A stretch of DNA of 64,000 nucleotides, from contig JALFAQ010000088.1 of NCBI GenBank assembly GCA_022772305.1, forward strand, positions 25,149-89,148, in the 5' to 3' direction. A program made the position numbers and the translations under genes. The DNA comes from Corynebacterium glucuronolyticum. Its GTDB lineage: Bacteria > Actinomycetota > Actinomycetes > Mycobacteriales > Mycobacteriaceae. Positions 42,702 to 50,982 of this stretch are shown piece after piece (positions within the stretch are counted from its first letter, which is position 1; each line of letters starts with the position of its first letter). A model generated the notes under the pieces. It was given only the letters and a program-made list of their open reading frames with translations. It searched no databases and was not told where the DNA came from.

Positions 42702-43520
42702 TTACTTGTGCAGCTTCGCGCCACCCGCAGTGAGAGTGACGACAAGTAGCAGGGCGATGCCGGCGAGACCAGCGATACCCGCAGCCGAACCGTTGCCAAA
42801 GCCGCCGGTCAGCGGAAGCTTCGTGGTGGGGGCGGCATCGTAGGCGCCGTCCTGGGCGGAGACACCCTCCGCACACATTTGGACGGAGCTGCGCAAGGCC
42901 GCATCATCGGTATCGGTGGACACCTTCTGCAAACGGGTATTTAGGTTGTTGAGCGCCTTATTACCCACAGTGGCTCCACGCTCGCTAAACATCTGCGACA
43001 TCTGGCTGTTGGTAGCAATCGTGGATTCTGCCAACTGCTCGTAGATATTGTCGGTCTCCAGGAACTGCGACGCCTGCGCCTGCGGAATGAGCAGGGTAGG
43101 AATCTGCTCCTCCGGCAGCGGGTAGGTGGCTACGTTGAGCTCCTGCTGGTTCCAGCCGGCCGCACCGGCGGAATTCTGGACGTTGGCAACCGCGTTCTGC
43201 CCGGCGTTGAACTCGTCCTCGCTCATCTCCTCGACGCCCTTTTCCCCACTGGTCAACTCGTCGATGACATCGAAGTTCTTCCTTACCCCGACGGGGAGGT
43301 CGTTGCGGAACCCGTTGCGGAGGTCGATGTTAAAGCGGTAGACGGCATCGCTTTGAGCCTTGAGTACAGAGGGAGCCCCTGATTGATCGGTGATCTGGCA
43401 CACGGGTCCGAACTGCGGGTCAATGCCCACGTTCACGTCGTATGCGGAGGCAATCGGCGCGCACATGAGCAGCGTCGCAGCAGTTGCGGTAGTAACGGTG
43501 GCAGAGACGGAAAACTTCAT
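42702..43520 (-). CDS. LPXTG-type cell-wall-anchored surface protein
   Basis: This 272-residue protein has an N-terminal signal peptide (SVSATVTTATAATLLMCAPIASA, cleavage near residue 26). A ~205-residue helical, charged mature region follows, with two Cys (PVCQ and MCAE). The C-terminal sorting signal comprises LPLTG at 235-239, a hydrophobic segment and a short basic tail (KLHK). Sortase would cleave after Thr and attach it to peptidoglycan. I recognise no domain in the mature part. The start ATG lies eight bases after TAGACT on the minus strand. A sortase gene is not in the window. Confidence 0.87.
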   Translation of the reverse strand: MKFSVSATVTTATAATLLMCAPIASAYDVNVGIDPQFGPVCQITDQSGAPSVLKAQSDAVYRFNIDLRNGFRNDLPVGVRKNFDVIDELTSGEKGVEEMSEDEFNAGQNAVANVQNSAGAAGWNQQELNVATYPLPEEQIPTLLIPQAQASQFLETDNIYEQLAESTIATNSQMSQMFSERGATVGNKALNNLNTRLQKVSTDTDDAALRSSVQMCAEGVSAQDGAYDAAPTTKLPLTGGFGNGSAAGIAGLAGIALLLVVTLTAGGAKLHK

Positions 43521-43534
43521 GGAGCCATAGTCTA

Positions 43535-44083
43535 CTAGTCAGTGATGACACATTGGCACTGCGCGTCGTGTGCCTCGTAGGGGATGGAATCGAGCACTTC
43601 GTCTGCGTAGACCACCACTGCGCGGTCAATTGTCGGGTTGGCTTCCAGCAGCCGGTCGTAGTAGCCACCGCCCTTGCCCAGCCTATGGCCACTCTTGTCC
43701 ACGCCGAGCGCCGGGACGATGATGAAATCGATGCCGGCCTCCGCAAGGGTATCTACCGGTGTGGTAGTGGGCTCTGGAATGTTGTACTTGCCGGGTGCCA
43801 TGTGGTCGTCGTCGATGTATTCCGCCCAGGCGAGCTGACCTTCGGGAAGCGACAGCGGGAGGAACACGGTCAGCCCGGCCTCTTTCAGTGCGGGGACGAG
43901 GTACTCTCCGCCTGGTTCCCCCGAAGTGGGGTAGTAAGCGGAAACGCGGGTCGCTCCGCGGCGTGTGATTTCTTCGGCCACGTTGCGAGCCAGTCGCTCA
44001 TCTTTGAGAGGTGCATGGTCAGAGTGGGCGCGTTCCTTTCGCAGTGCGAAAAGGCGCTTCCTGCATTCAGCCTTTGTTTCCAT
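43535..44083 (-). CDS. fthC: 5-formyltetrahydrofolate cyclo-ligase
   Basis: This 182-residue protein converts 5-formyl-THF to 5,10-methenyl-THF using ATP. Signatures are ECRKRLFALRKERA at the N-terminus, VSAYYPTSGEPGGEYL, and the nucleotide-binding VPALGVDKSGHRLGKGGGYYDRLL. The ATG at 44083 lies seven bases after TAAAGT (minus strand; plus 44091-44096), so it may be leaderless, although GGAGG also lies just upstream. It is divergent from galU with a 72-base gap. Confidence 0.93.
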   Translation of the reverse strand: METKAECRKRLFALRKERAHSDHAPLKDERLARNVAEEITRRGATRVSAYYPTSGEPGGEYLVPALKEAGLTVFLPLSLPEGQLAWAEYIDDDHMAPGKYNIPEPTTTPVDTLAEAGIDFIIVPALGVDKSGHRLGKGGGYYDRLLEANPTIDRAVVVYADEVLDSIPYEAHDAQCQCVITD

Positions 44084-44155
44084 ATCCTCCACTTTAGACA
44101 CGCACAGGGGCACCTAGTGGAAGATACGGGGGAAGAGATTAGTAGTGTATTGCTC

Positions 44156-45055
44156 ATGACCCGATCCATTTCAGACCACAAGCATGCGGTGAAGACGGTC
44201 ATCGTCCCCGCCGCAGGCATGGGCACGAGGTTCCTGCCGGCTACCAAGACCGTTCCCAAGGAACTGCTCCCCGTCGTTGACACCCCCGGGATTGAACTTA
44301 TTGCTGAGGAAGCAGCAGCCCTCGGAGCTTCCCGTCTCGCGGTGGTTACGTCGCCAATTAAAAAAGAAGTACTTGATCATTTCCGTCCGCACGAGGCCCT
44401 GGAGCGGACGCTGGAAGAGCGGGGCAAGACAGATCAGCTCGCAAAGGTGCGTCGCGCGCCGGAGATCATTGAGGCAATTGCCGTCGAGCAGGACAAGCCG
44501 TTGGGCTTGGGGCATGCCGTCGCGTGTGCCGAGTCGGCACTCGATGACGACGAAGATATCGTCGCCGTCATGCTTCCCGACGATCTCGTGCTCCCCATGG
44601 GTGTGATGGAAAAAATGGCCGAAGTGCGTTCGCACTTCGGTGGGTCCGTCCTGTGCGCCTTCGATGTGCCACGGGACGAGGTGAGCAACTACGGGGTCTT
44701 CGACGTGGAAGAGTGCCCTATGGAGGATGTTGCTCGCGTCAAGACAATGGTGGAAAAGCCCGCAGTGGAGGACGCTCCGTCCACCCTTGCCGCCACCGGC
44801 CGTTACCTTTTGGACCGCAAGATCTTCGACGCTCTCCGTCGCATTACCCCAGGTAAGGGTGGAGAGCTACAGCTGACCGATGCCATTGAGCTCCTCATCG
44901 AGGAGGGCGAGCCCGTCCACGTTATCGTCCACCGCGGGACGCGCCACGATCTGGGTAACCCCAGTGGCTACATAAAGGCGTGCGTTGATTTCGGGCTGCA
45001 ACACCCGGTCTACGGCCCGGGGATTCGTCGCTTTTTGGAGGAACTACTCGGGTAG
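44156..45055 (+). CDS. galU: UTP-glucose-1-phosphate uridylyltransferase
   Basis: This 299-residue nucleotidyltransferase makes UDP-glucose for trehalose, arabinogalactan and glycolipid synthesis. Motifs are VIVPAAGMGTRFLPATKTVPKELLP, EAIAVEQDKPLGLGHAVACAE, VMLPDDLVL, VSNYGVFDVEE and MVEKPAVEDAPSTLAATGRYLL. The ATG at 44156 lies seven bases after TAGTGT (44143-44148), suggesting leaderless expression. Longer in-frame sequence upstream overlaps fthC on the other strand and was excluded. The glp gene follows 61 bases later. Confidence 0.95.
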   Translation: MTRSISDHKHAVKTVIVPAAGMGTRFLPATKTVPKELLPVVDTPGIELIAEEAAALGASRLAVVTSPIKKEVLDHFRPHEALERTLEERGKTDQLAKVRRAPEIIEAIAVEQDKPLGLGHAVACAESALDDDEDIVAVMLPDDLVLPMGVMEKMAEVRSHFGGSVLCAFDVPRDEVSNYGVFDVEECPMEDVARVKTMVEKPAVEDAPSTLAATGRYLLDRKIFDALRRITPGKGGELQLTDAIELLIEEGEPVHVIVHRGTRHDLGNPSGYIKACVDFGLQHPVYGPGIRRFLEELLG

Positions 45056-45116
45056 AGTTTTGTCTCATACGGCACGAGCAGGAAATCTCGGCCACGTGGA
45101 CTCGTAAGGAGTTGGA

Positions 45117-46391
45117 ATGCGATCGGTAAAGGCACACAAGGAAGTAACCCTGGCTAACGCCCTGGTGCCCGATCCTGTTCGCATGGCCATCACCGATGCT
45201 GGCGGGCTGCTCGCTGCTGAGGAAGTCCAGGCGACGCATCCGCTTCCGGCCTTCCCCATGGCCGCGATCGACGGGTACGCCGTGCGCTCGGTGGATGTCG
45301 GTGGCACGCGTGCCATCGTCGGCAGCCACGCCGAGGGGCGCCCGGAGGTGCCCGAGACTCGGGAGACGAAGCTCCCCGTCGTCGGCGAAATTCCTGCCGG
45401 GTCGCAGCAGCCGATGCGCTTGCAGCCGAAGCAAGCCATGCGTGTGCACACGGGCGCGCCACTGCCGACCTTGGCGGATTCTGTTCTCCCCTTGGCGTGG
45501 TCGGATAAGGGCACGGCGTTTGTGCGCCCGCTGAAGCCGGTGGCGACGGGCGAGTTCGTCCGTGGCGTGGGTGAGGACATCAACGAGGGGGACGTGGCGG
45601 TCACTCCGGGAACGATTCTCGGCCCGGCACAAATCGGGTTGCTGGCGGCCGTTGGTCGCTCCAAGGTTCTGGCGTATCCGCGCCCCCGCGTGTCCGTACT
45701 CTCAGTGGGCAAAGAGCTCGTGGATATCGATCGGGAACCTGGGCGCGGGCAGGTCTATGACATCAACTCCTACGCGCTGGCCGCTGCTGCCAAGGATGCC
45801 GGGGCGGAGGTGCGTCGCGTGGGGATCGTGGAAGGCGAGCCACGGCGCATCCGGGAGGTCATCGAGGGGGAGACTCTTCGCAGCGAGATCATCCTTATTT
45901 CCGGTGCTGTTGGTGGTGCGGGTGCGGCCCAGATCCAGGCGATTCTTTCTGATCTGGGGGAAATCGATACCACGCGCGTCGCAATGCACCCGGGTAGCGT
46001 GCAGGGCTTCGGTGTTTTGGGGGCTGATGAGGTTCCCTGCTTCCTGCTGCCTGCCACCCCGGTTTCCTCGCTCGTCATTTTTGAGGCTTTCGTGCGCCCA
46101 ATGATCCGTGCTGGTCTGGGGAAGCGTCCGCTGGATCGGCGCCTGGTCAAAGCCCGCGCGCTGGGGCCTTTACAGTCCCGCGTCGGCCGCCGCGGGTACA
46201 TCCGCGCCCGCCTCATGCGCGATGCCGAAACCCAGGATTACCTGGTCGAAGGTCTATCTGGGGCGACGGGCTCGCCGGCGCATCTGCTTGCCGGCTTGGC
46301 CGAGGCGAACTCCTACATTGTCATTCCTGAGGATCAACCCGATGTTCGTCCCGGCGATGTTGTCGATGTGATGTTCTTGTCTCAGGGCTAG
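45117..46391 (+). CDS. glp: gephyrin/MoeA-like protein (Glp), division-linked
   Basis: This 424-residue protein has the MoeA fold: DGYAVRSVDV at residues 53-62, TGAPLPTLADSVLPL, and VSVLSVGKELVD. Two catalytic-type motifs are altered. The usual SGGVSxGxxD is ISGAVGGAG (261-269), and LPGNPVS is LPATPVS (311-317). In Corynebacterium glutamicum a MoeA paralogue next to galU, called Glp, binds FtsZ and is recruited by the membrane receptor GlpR to couple division and polar growth. The neighbours here (rimJ, glpR-like) match, so I favour Glp over a true molybdenum insertase. It is one codon apart from rimJ. Confidence 0.82.
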   Translation: MRSVKAHKEVTLANALVPDPVRMAITDAGGLLAAEEVQATHPLPAFPMAAIDGYAVRSVDVGGTRAIVGSHAEGRPEVPETRETKLPVVGEIPAGSQQPMRLQPKQAMRVHTGAPLPTLADSVLPLAWSDKGTAFVRPLKPVATGEFVRGVGEDINEGDVAVTPGTILGPAQIGLLAAVGRSKVLAYPRPRVSVLSVGKELVDIDREPGRGQVYDINSYALAAAAKDAGAEVRRVGIVEGEPRRIREVIEGETLRSEIILISGAVGGAGAAQIQAILSDLGEIDTTRVAMHPGSVQGFGVLGADEVPCFLLPATPVSSLVIFEAFVRPMIRAGLGKRPLDRRLVKARALGPLQSRVGRRGYIRARLMRDAETQDYLVEGLSGATGSPAHLLAGLAEANSYIVIPEDQPDVRPGDVVDVMFLSQG

Positions 46392-46393
46392 TC

Positions 46394-47059
46394 ATGCTGG
46401 ACCGGCTTGCGCATTTGCTTTTCGACGAACCGGAGGCTCACCTCGGCTGGCCCGAGGCCACGCCCGTGGCTACTCTCCCCTCCGGGGCATCGGTTCAACT
46501 TCGCCCCGCCACAAAACAAGACGGAAGGCTGTGGTCTGCTTTTCGACGCGAAGATGAAGCCTCCCTCCGTGTCGTTGAACCGACGGCGCTCGACTGGAAT
46601 GCGGCGAACTCCGTGCGCGCGTGGGGCGCAAATTTCCGGTTTTTGACGCAGGAGGCCTACGCCGGCCGTGTCCTGCCATTCGCCATCACCTTCAACAAGT
46701 CTTTTGTCGGCCAACTCACGCTGGGAAATATCCAGCGTGGCGCGGTGAGCGAGGCGTGGATCGGCTACTGGGTCAGCTCTCGCTACCAGGGGCTGGGCAT
46801 CGCCACGGCGGCGGTGGCCCTCGGCGTGGATCATGCCTTCGCCCGCATGAAACTGCACCGGCTCACGGCGACCTTCCTCCCCGATAATGCCCCCTCCCAG
46901 GCGGTTCTCACGCGCATTGGATTCCGCGAGGAGGGCTTTTTGCGCCGTGCCCTGCACGTCGACGGGGAGTGGAGGGACCATGTGATGGTGGCGCTTAACG
47001 AGGATGATTACCCCACGCTGGCGATTAATCGGCTGTGGCGGATGGGGCGAGTTGTATAA
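46394..47059 (+). CDS. rimJ: GNAT acetyltransferase, RimJ/RimL type
   Basis: This 221-residue acetyltransferase has the GNAT acetyl-CoA loop AVSEAWIGYWVSSRYQGLGIATAAVALGVDHAF. The RimJ-like ending LTATFLPDNAPSQAVLTRIGFREEGFLRRALHVDGEWRDHVMVAL also matches. It may acetylate ribosomal protein or other N-termini; the target is not known. It lies two bases after glp and 105 bases before glpR, so it sits inside the division-protein locus. Confidence 0.88.
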   Translation: MLDRLAHLLFDEPEAHLGWPEATPVATLPSGASVQLRPATKQDGRLWSAFRREDEASLRVVEPTALDWNAANSVRAWGANFRFLTQEAYAGRVLPFAITFNKSFVGQLTLGNIQRGAVSEAWIGYWVSSRYQGLGIATAAVALGVDHAFARMKLHRLTATFLPDNAPSQAVLTRIGFREEGFLRRALHVDGEWRDHVMVALNEDDYPTLAINRLWRMGRVV

Positions 47060-47164
47060 TTTTTGCTTCCTTCTCCGCGTGGCACAACGTGGCACGACCG
47101 GGTGGAAGCTTAAAATTCGCATAAGGTAAATATCGTCGTCGACAAGCATGAAGGTGGAACCTAC

Positions 47165-48145
47165 GTGTCCGGAAATCTTCCGATCGTACTCATCGTGGTG
47201 ATGTGGATTTTCGTCCTCGCACCACTGCTCCTTCGTGGGCAAAAGCCGATCAGGCGAACCAACAAAGCTTTGGAAGAAACCCGCGTAGTCTACGAGGGTG
47301 GCTCCGGTGCAATCGACGTGCCCCGTCGCCGTCCCCGTTTCACCAAGAGTGATGTCCACCGCGATGAGGTGGAAACCGACGAGGATTTCGAGCTCGTCGA
47401 TTCCTATGAGCTAGACGATGCGGCTGAGGGTGACGATGCCACCCCGGTCGAGACCGAGGAAGATGTACTCGACGGCGAAGTCCTCGCGCACGAGGAAGAC
47501 GGCGTTGCCGTTCGTGTTGACGCGTCCATGCTCGCCGATGCGGACACAGAGCCGGTAGAGGGCACCTACGAGGTCAATTCTTCCTACCTGGAGCCTGCCG
47601 ACCTCATGTACCCGGACGAGCCGGAAACAGACGAGCTGGAAGATCCTCAACTGGTGGCCGATGAGCACAGCGATGCCGAGCCCGCTGAGCTCAGCGCCGA
47701 GGAGATCGCTTTCGCTGAACGTCGCAAGGGACGTGGTGGATTCGATCCGCAGGCCGATGCCGAGGTAAGCCTCGACCGGTTCGAACGTCGCAAGCGTACC
47801 CTACTTGCCCTCGTGGTTGCTTTGGTGGCAGCCATCCCCGTTGCTTTTCTCGTCGGAACCTGGATGTGGGCGCTGCCCGTGCTCGTTGTCCTGACCATCG
47901 TCATGTACCTGTGGGCACTGCGCCAGCAGGTGAAGGAAGAAAACCGCGTTCGTGCCCGCCGGATCCGCAACCTGCGTCGCGCGCGTCTCGGCGTGAAGTT
48001 GGGGGAGGAAGAGGAGAAGTCCATTCCCGCCCGTCTGCGCACTCCAGCGGGGATTGTCCTTGAGGTGGATGACGCCTCACCCGACTTCGATGGCTCCCTT
48101 CCCGAGGTCCAGTTCGTATCCTCGGAGCTGCAGCAAGCCGGCTAG
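47165..48145 (+). CDS. glpR: GlpR-like membrane receptor of the gephyrin-like protein
   Basis: This 326-residue protein has a single N-terminal helix (LPIVLIVVMWIFVLAPLLL). A basic stretch follows, then about 150 residues of highly acidic, disordered sequence (long E/D-rich runs, 55-200). A pair of helices is at about 213-250, and the tail is basic/amphipathic. This layout, and the position after glp-rimJ, match corynebacterial GlpR, which binds Glp at the septum. Identity is inferred from context and layout, not motif. The GTG has AAGGTGG upstream. A GTCGACAAGC decamer lies just before it. Confidence 0.72.
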   Translation: MSGNLPIVLIVVMWIFVLAPLLLRGQKPIRRTNKALEETRVVYEGGSGAIDVPRRRPRFTKSDVHRDEVETDEDFELVDSYELDDAAEGDDATPVETEEDVLDGEVLAHEEDGVAVRVDASMLADADTEPVEGTYEVNSSYLEPADLMYPDEPETDELEDPQLVADEHSDAEPAELSAEEIAFAERRKGRGGFDPQADAEVSLDRFERRKRTLLALVVALVAAIPVAFLVGTWMWALPVLVVLTIVMYLWALRQQVKEENRVRARRIRNLRRARLGVKLGEEEEKSIPARLRTPAGIVLEVDDASPDFDGSLPEVQFVSSELQQAG

Positions 48146-48204
48146 CCAACCCCCATTTTTGGAATTTACCAACGGGGGAGTAACGTTATTACCCGTACCA
48201 ATGC

Positions 48205-48277
48205 GGGGCCTTGGCGCAGTTGGTAGCGCGTCTCGTTCGCAATGAGAAGGTCGCGAGTTCGATTCTCGTAGGCTCCA
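48205..48277 (+). tRNA. tRNA-Ala (anticodon CGC)
   Basis: The 73-base cloverleaf has acceptor GGGGCCT/AGGCTCC with discriminator A, D-arm GCGC-AGTTGGTA-GCGC, anticodon stem TCTCG/TGAGA with loop TTCGCAA (anticodon CGC), and T-arm GCGAG-TTCGATT-CTCGT. The CCA end is not encoded. It lies between glpR and doxX. Confidence 0.97.
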
Positions 48278-48286
48278 CGGTAGGGT

Positions 48287-48318
48287 AAACCCCCGGTCGC
48301 TATGACCGGGGGTTTCTT
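48287..48318 (+). terminator. intrinsic terminator of tRNA-Ala
   Basis: AAACCCCCGGTC pairs with GACCGGGGGTTT around a GCTAT loop and is followed by CTTC, ten bases after the tRNA end. Confidence 0.8.
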
Positions 48319-48374
48319 CATCTATAAGTAGAGTGGCTCATGCGTGGTGGGGAAAGGAATGTATCCTGTGTTCC

Positions 48375-48782
48375 ATGGATCGACCCTTCATTCGCGAAAC
48401 TGCACTTTTGCTTCTTCGATTGGTTCTCGGTGTGGTCTTTATCGCCCACGGTTGGGACATGATGTTTATCACCGGGCCGGTAGAAACCGCTGGCGGATTT
48501 AGCGCAATGGGCGTGCCCAATGCGAAGTTCTCCGCCTACGCCGCAGGTATCACCGAGCTTGTCGGCGGCGGCCTCCTCATCCTTGGCTTCCTCAGCACTA
48601 TCGTCGCAGCAATTCTCATTCTGCTCATGTGTGGAGCCATCTTCTTCGCCCACTTCGGAAACGGATTCTTTGTGAGCGACGGTGGCCCCGAGTTCGTCCT
48701 CGTTCTTATTGCTGCCCTCATCATCGTCGTGGTCTTTGGAGCGGGGCGGGTGAGCCTCGACCGGGTATTCGCCGATGATTAG
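48375..48782 (+). CDS. DoxX family membrane protein
   Basis: This 135-residue protein has four hydrophobic helices. It shows the DoxX pattern: an N-terminal RLVLGVVFIAHGWDMMF, then the helix ITELVGGGLLILGFLSTIVA. DoxX proteins in actinobacteria have been linked to thiosulfate/oxidative stress defence, but this copy has no diagnostic partner. The ATG at 48375 lies seven bases after TATCCT (48362-48367), predicted leaderless. It overlaps the downstream anti-sigma-like gene by eight bases. Confidence 0.85.
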   Translation: MDRPFIRETALLLLRLVLGVVFIAHGWDMMFITGPVETAGGFSAMGVPNAKFSAYAAGITELVGGGLLILGFLSTIVAAILILLMCGAIFFAHFGNGFFVSDGGPEFVLVLIAALIIVVVFGAGRVSLDRVFADD

Positions 48783-49446
48783 TTGCCAAGAGATCCAGCG
48801 CGCGATCTCAGCCAAGCTTGATAACGAGAAGGCTGAGATCGACGACACGATCATCGAGGCACACCTTGAGGGTTGCGCTGAATGTCGCGCCTACCTTGAA
48901 CGAGCCCGCGTTCTCAAAGCAGAACTGTCGGGAGCGGAAGATTACGCTCCCGACCTCACAGACCTTATTGTGGCGAGCGTCGGGCCGGAAATCCGGCGGG
49001 CGGAGAACCGTCGCGCAACAAGCCTCGCCATTGCCAGAACTATCCTCGTTCTCCTCGGTATCGCCTTTATTGCTTGGGCGATCGGCACGCTTGTGGAGTC
49101 CACGCGGCTTATCACAGACGGGCTTTTCTCTGAGGACCCTGTTATCACAGACATGATGGTGAACCTTGCCGCCGCCCGTGTAGCGCTTGGCTTCGGCTTG
49201 ATTTTCGCCGCGTGGAAGACGGAGGTGGCCTCGGGGATGCTGCCGGTCTTTGCCACGCTGTGGACGTTTAGCTTTGGCTTCGCTGCGCGTGGACTCATCC
49301 TCGGCACGTTGTCCACCGGCAACGTTGTGGGGCTGTTGCTCCTCCTGGCAGCCACCCTCGTCTTGTTGTGGACGTGGCTGTCCGGCTACGGCAGGTCGGC
49401 GGTGCGGCGCGCCTGGCAGGCAGCCAACGCCCGGCCTACGTTTTAG
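48775..49446 (+). CDS. zf-HC2 (anti-sigma-like) integral membrane protein
   Basis: This 223-residue protein begins with a zinc-binding ZAS/zf-HC2 domain: CQEIQ (Cys4), then HLEGCAEC (H..CxxC) near residues 30-37. These form the H-x3-CxxC motif of anti-ECF sigma factors. Four hydrophobic helices follow (about 80-205) and a basic tail. No sigma factor gene is adjacent, so its partner is unknown or the domain has another role. It is co-expressed with doxX through overlap, and it converges on pmt. Confidence 0.8.
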   Translation: MISCQEIQRAISAKLDNEKAEIDDTIIEAHLEGCAECRAYLERARVLKAELSGAEDYAPDLTDLIVASVGPEIRRAENRRATSLAIARTILVLLGIAFIAWAIGTLVESTRLITDGLFSEDPVITDMMVNLAAARVALGFGLIFAAWKTEVASGMLPVFATLWTFSFGFAARGLILGTLSTGNVVGLLLLLAATLVLLWTWLSGYGRSAVRRAWQAANARPTF

Positions 49447-49449
49447 AGA

Positions 49450-50964
49450 CTAGCGCCAGCTGGGCAGCAGCATCATGACGTCGTAAAGTTCACTGGGGAT
49501 GACGAGACCGTACAGAATCGGGGAAAACCACACGAAACTCACCGCGACAGCGGTGAGGTACCCCGTCACTAGCCAGTGACCCCATGGTTTCCACCTATCT
49601 AGCTGCGCCAGGATGAGGGCGAAGCCCACCAGTACAAACGGGATCATGGGGACGGCGTAGAAGAAGTACATCTGGCGATCGAAAACAATGAGCCAGGGCA
49701 AAAACGAAGCTGCAAAGCCGATGAGGGGGATGGAAAAGCGGAGGTCCTTCCTCGTGATGAGCATCCAGGCGCACCAGAAAATCGCGGGGACGATGAGCCA
49801 CCAGATGATCGGGGTTCCGAACAGGTAGATCATGGACTTGCACGAATCGCCCGCATAGCACTCGTCGTAATTGCCCGAGGAATAAAGCACGGGGCGTGCA
49901 GCCACCAGCCAGGACCAGGGCTTGGAATCCCACGGGTGGGAGTGACCACCGGACGTGGTCAGCGACCCATGAAACTCGAGAACCTCCTTGTGGTAGTAGA
50001 AGAAGTTCAGCAGCGCCGGGGGCAGGGGGAGAGACGATTCAAAATCGCCTGCTTCATACGAATGGCGGAACACACCCGTTTCGGAGGCAAACCACGAGCG
50101 CCAGGACCACAGGTACAGGGCGACGGGGAGAATAACGATACTGGCGAAGGCGGGGAACGCATCGCGAACCAGCGCGCCCATGAGTGGCTTTTCCACCCCG
50201 AAGCAGTGCCTGCGGTACCAGTCCAGCGCGACTGTGTACAACCCAAAGAACGCCATGAAGTACAGGCCACTCCACTTCACGGAAACGGCAGCGCCCAGGC
50301 ACACCCCAGCTGCGAATCGCCACCAGCGGAAACCGAGTCGTGGTCCCAAGCCAGATACGTCCACACCGCGGTCGTACATTCTCCTGCACATGTCCTGGTG
50401 ATCGCGGACCAAGAAATACAAGGCAGCCACCACGAACGTGGCGAGGAAAATATCCAGCATGCCGAAGCGAGAGCTGACGAGGAGAACTCCGTCGAAAAGC
50501 CCCAGAACACCGGCGTACGCACCGGCGACCCGAGATGAAGCAACATCGCGGGTGAGAAGGTACATCAGGGCGATCATTGCGACGCCGAATAGCGCCACCA
50601 TCGCACGCCACCCCCACGGTGAGTAGCCAAAAACCGCCTCGCTCAGCGCCATGATCCGCTTAGACAAGGGCGGGTGGACGACGAGACCGAACGCCGGGTT
50701 TGCCTCAATTCCAGGCTTGAGGAAACCGGTACTTTGTAGAATCTCCCATGCCTGCGGGGCGTAGTGCTTCTCATCAAAGACGGGTGTTCCCGTATCAGTC
50801 GCTGCGCCGAGTCCAAAAAACCGCGTGAAGAATCCAAGACCCAGAAGGATCCCGAGGATCGTCCAGTCCTGTTTAATCCATGGAAGCCGGCGCGCCGGGG
50901 CGATCGGTGTGCGGGGGAGAACATGGCTCGCAGGGGTCGGGGTAACTGCTGTACTCACGCACAT
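49450..50964 (-). CDS. pmt: protein O-mannosyltransferase (Pmt/GT39)
   Basis: This 504-residue membrane glycosyltransferase has about 11 helices. The first extracytoplasmic loop has the catalytic DE pair (FDEKHYAPQAWEIL) and HPPLSKRIM, and SRFGMLDIFLATF and HPWDSKPWSW follow. These are hallmarks of actinobacterial Pmt (Rv1002c type). It transfers mannose from polyprenyl-phosphomannose to secreted proteins. The ATG at 50964 lies six bases after TACCTT on the minus strand. It is divergent from rsmI with 18 bases between. Confidence 0.93.
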   Translation of the reverse strand: MCVSTAVTPTPASHVLPRTPIAPARRLPWIKQDWTILGILLGLGFFTRFFGLGAATDTGTPVFDEKHYAPQAWEILQSTGFLKPGIEANPAFGLVVHPPLSKRIMALSEAVFGYSPWGWRAMVALFGVAMIALMYLLTRDVASSRVAGAYAGVLGLFDGVLLVSSRFGMLDIFLATFVVAALYFLVRDHQDMCRRMYDRGVDVSGLGPRLGFRWWRFAAGVCLGAAVSVKWSGLYFMAFFGLYTVALDWYRRHCFGVEKPLMGALVRDAFPAFASIVILPVALYLWSWRSWFASETGVFRHSYEAGDFESSLPLPPALLNFFYYHKEVLEFHGSLTTSGGHSHPWDSKPWSWLVAARPVLYSSGNYDECYAGDSCKSMIYLFGTPIIWWLIVPAIFWCAWMLITRKDLRFSIPLIGFAASFLPWLIVFDRQMYFFYAVPMIPFVLVGFALILAQLDRWKPWGHWLVTGYLTAVAVSFVWFSPILYGLVIPSELYDVMMLLPSWR

Positions 50965-50982
50965 AACTATAAGGTATGGGAT
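50965..50982. promoter_or_regulatory. 18-base divergent pmt/rsmI promoter with overlapping -10 hexamers
   Basis: TAAGGT (50970-50975) precedes the rsmI ATG by seven bases on the plus strand. On the minus strand TACCTT (plus 50971-50976) precedes the pmt ATG by six bases. The hexamers overlap by five bases. Both mRNAs would be leaderless. This is a textbook arrangement of a bidirectional promoter, predicted from spacing only. Confidence 0.55.

Noticed and set aside
43553..44155. Upstream extension of galU to 500 residues
   Set aside because: The extension lies antisense to fthC and has no GalU homology. The ATG at 44156 has a -10 box at the right distance.
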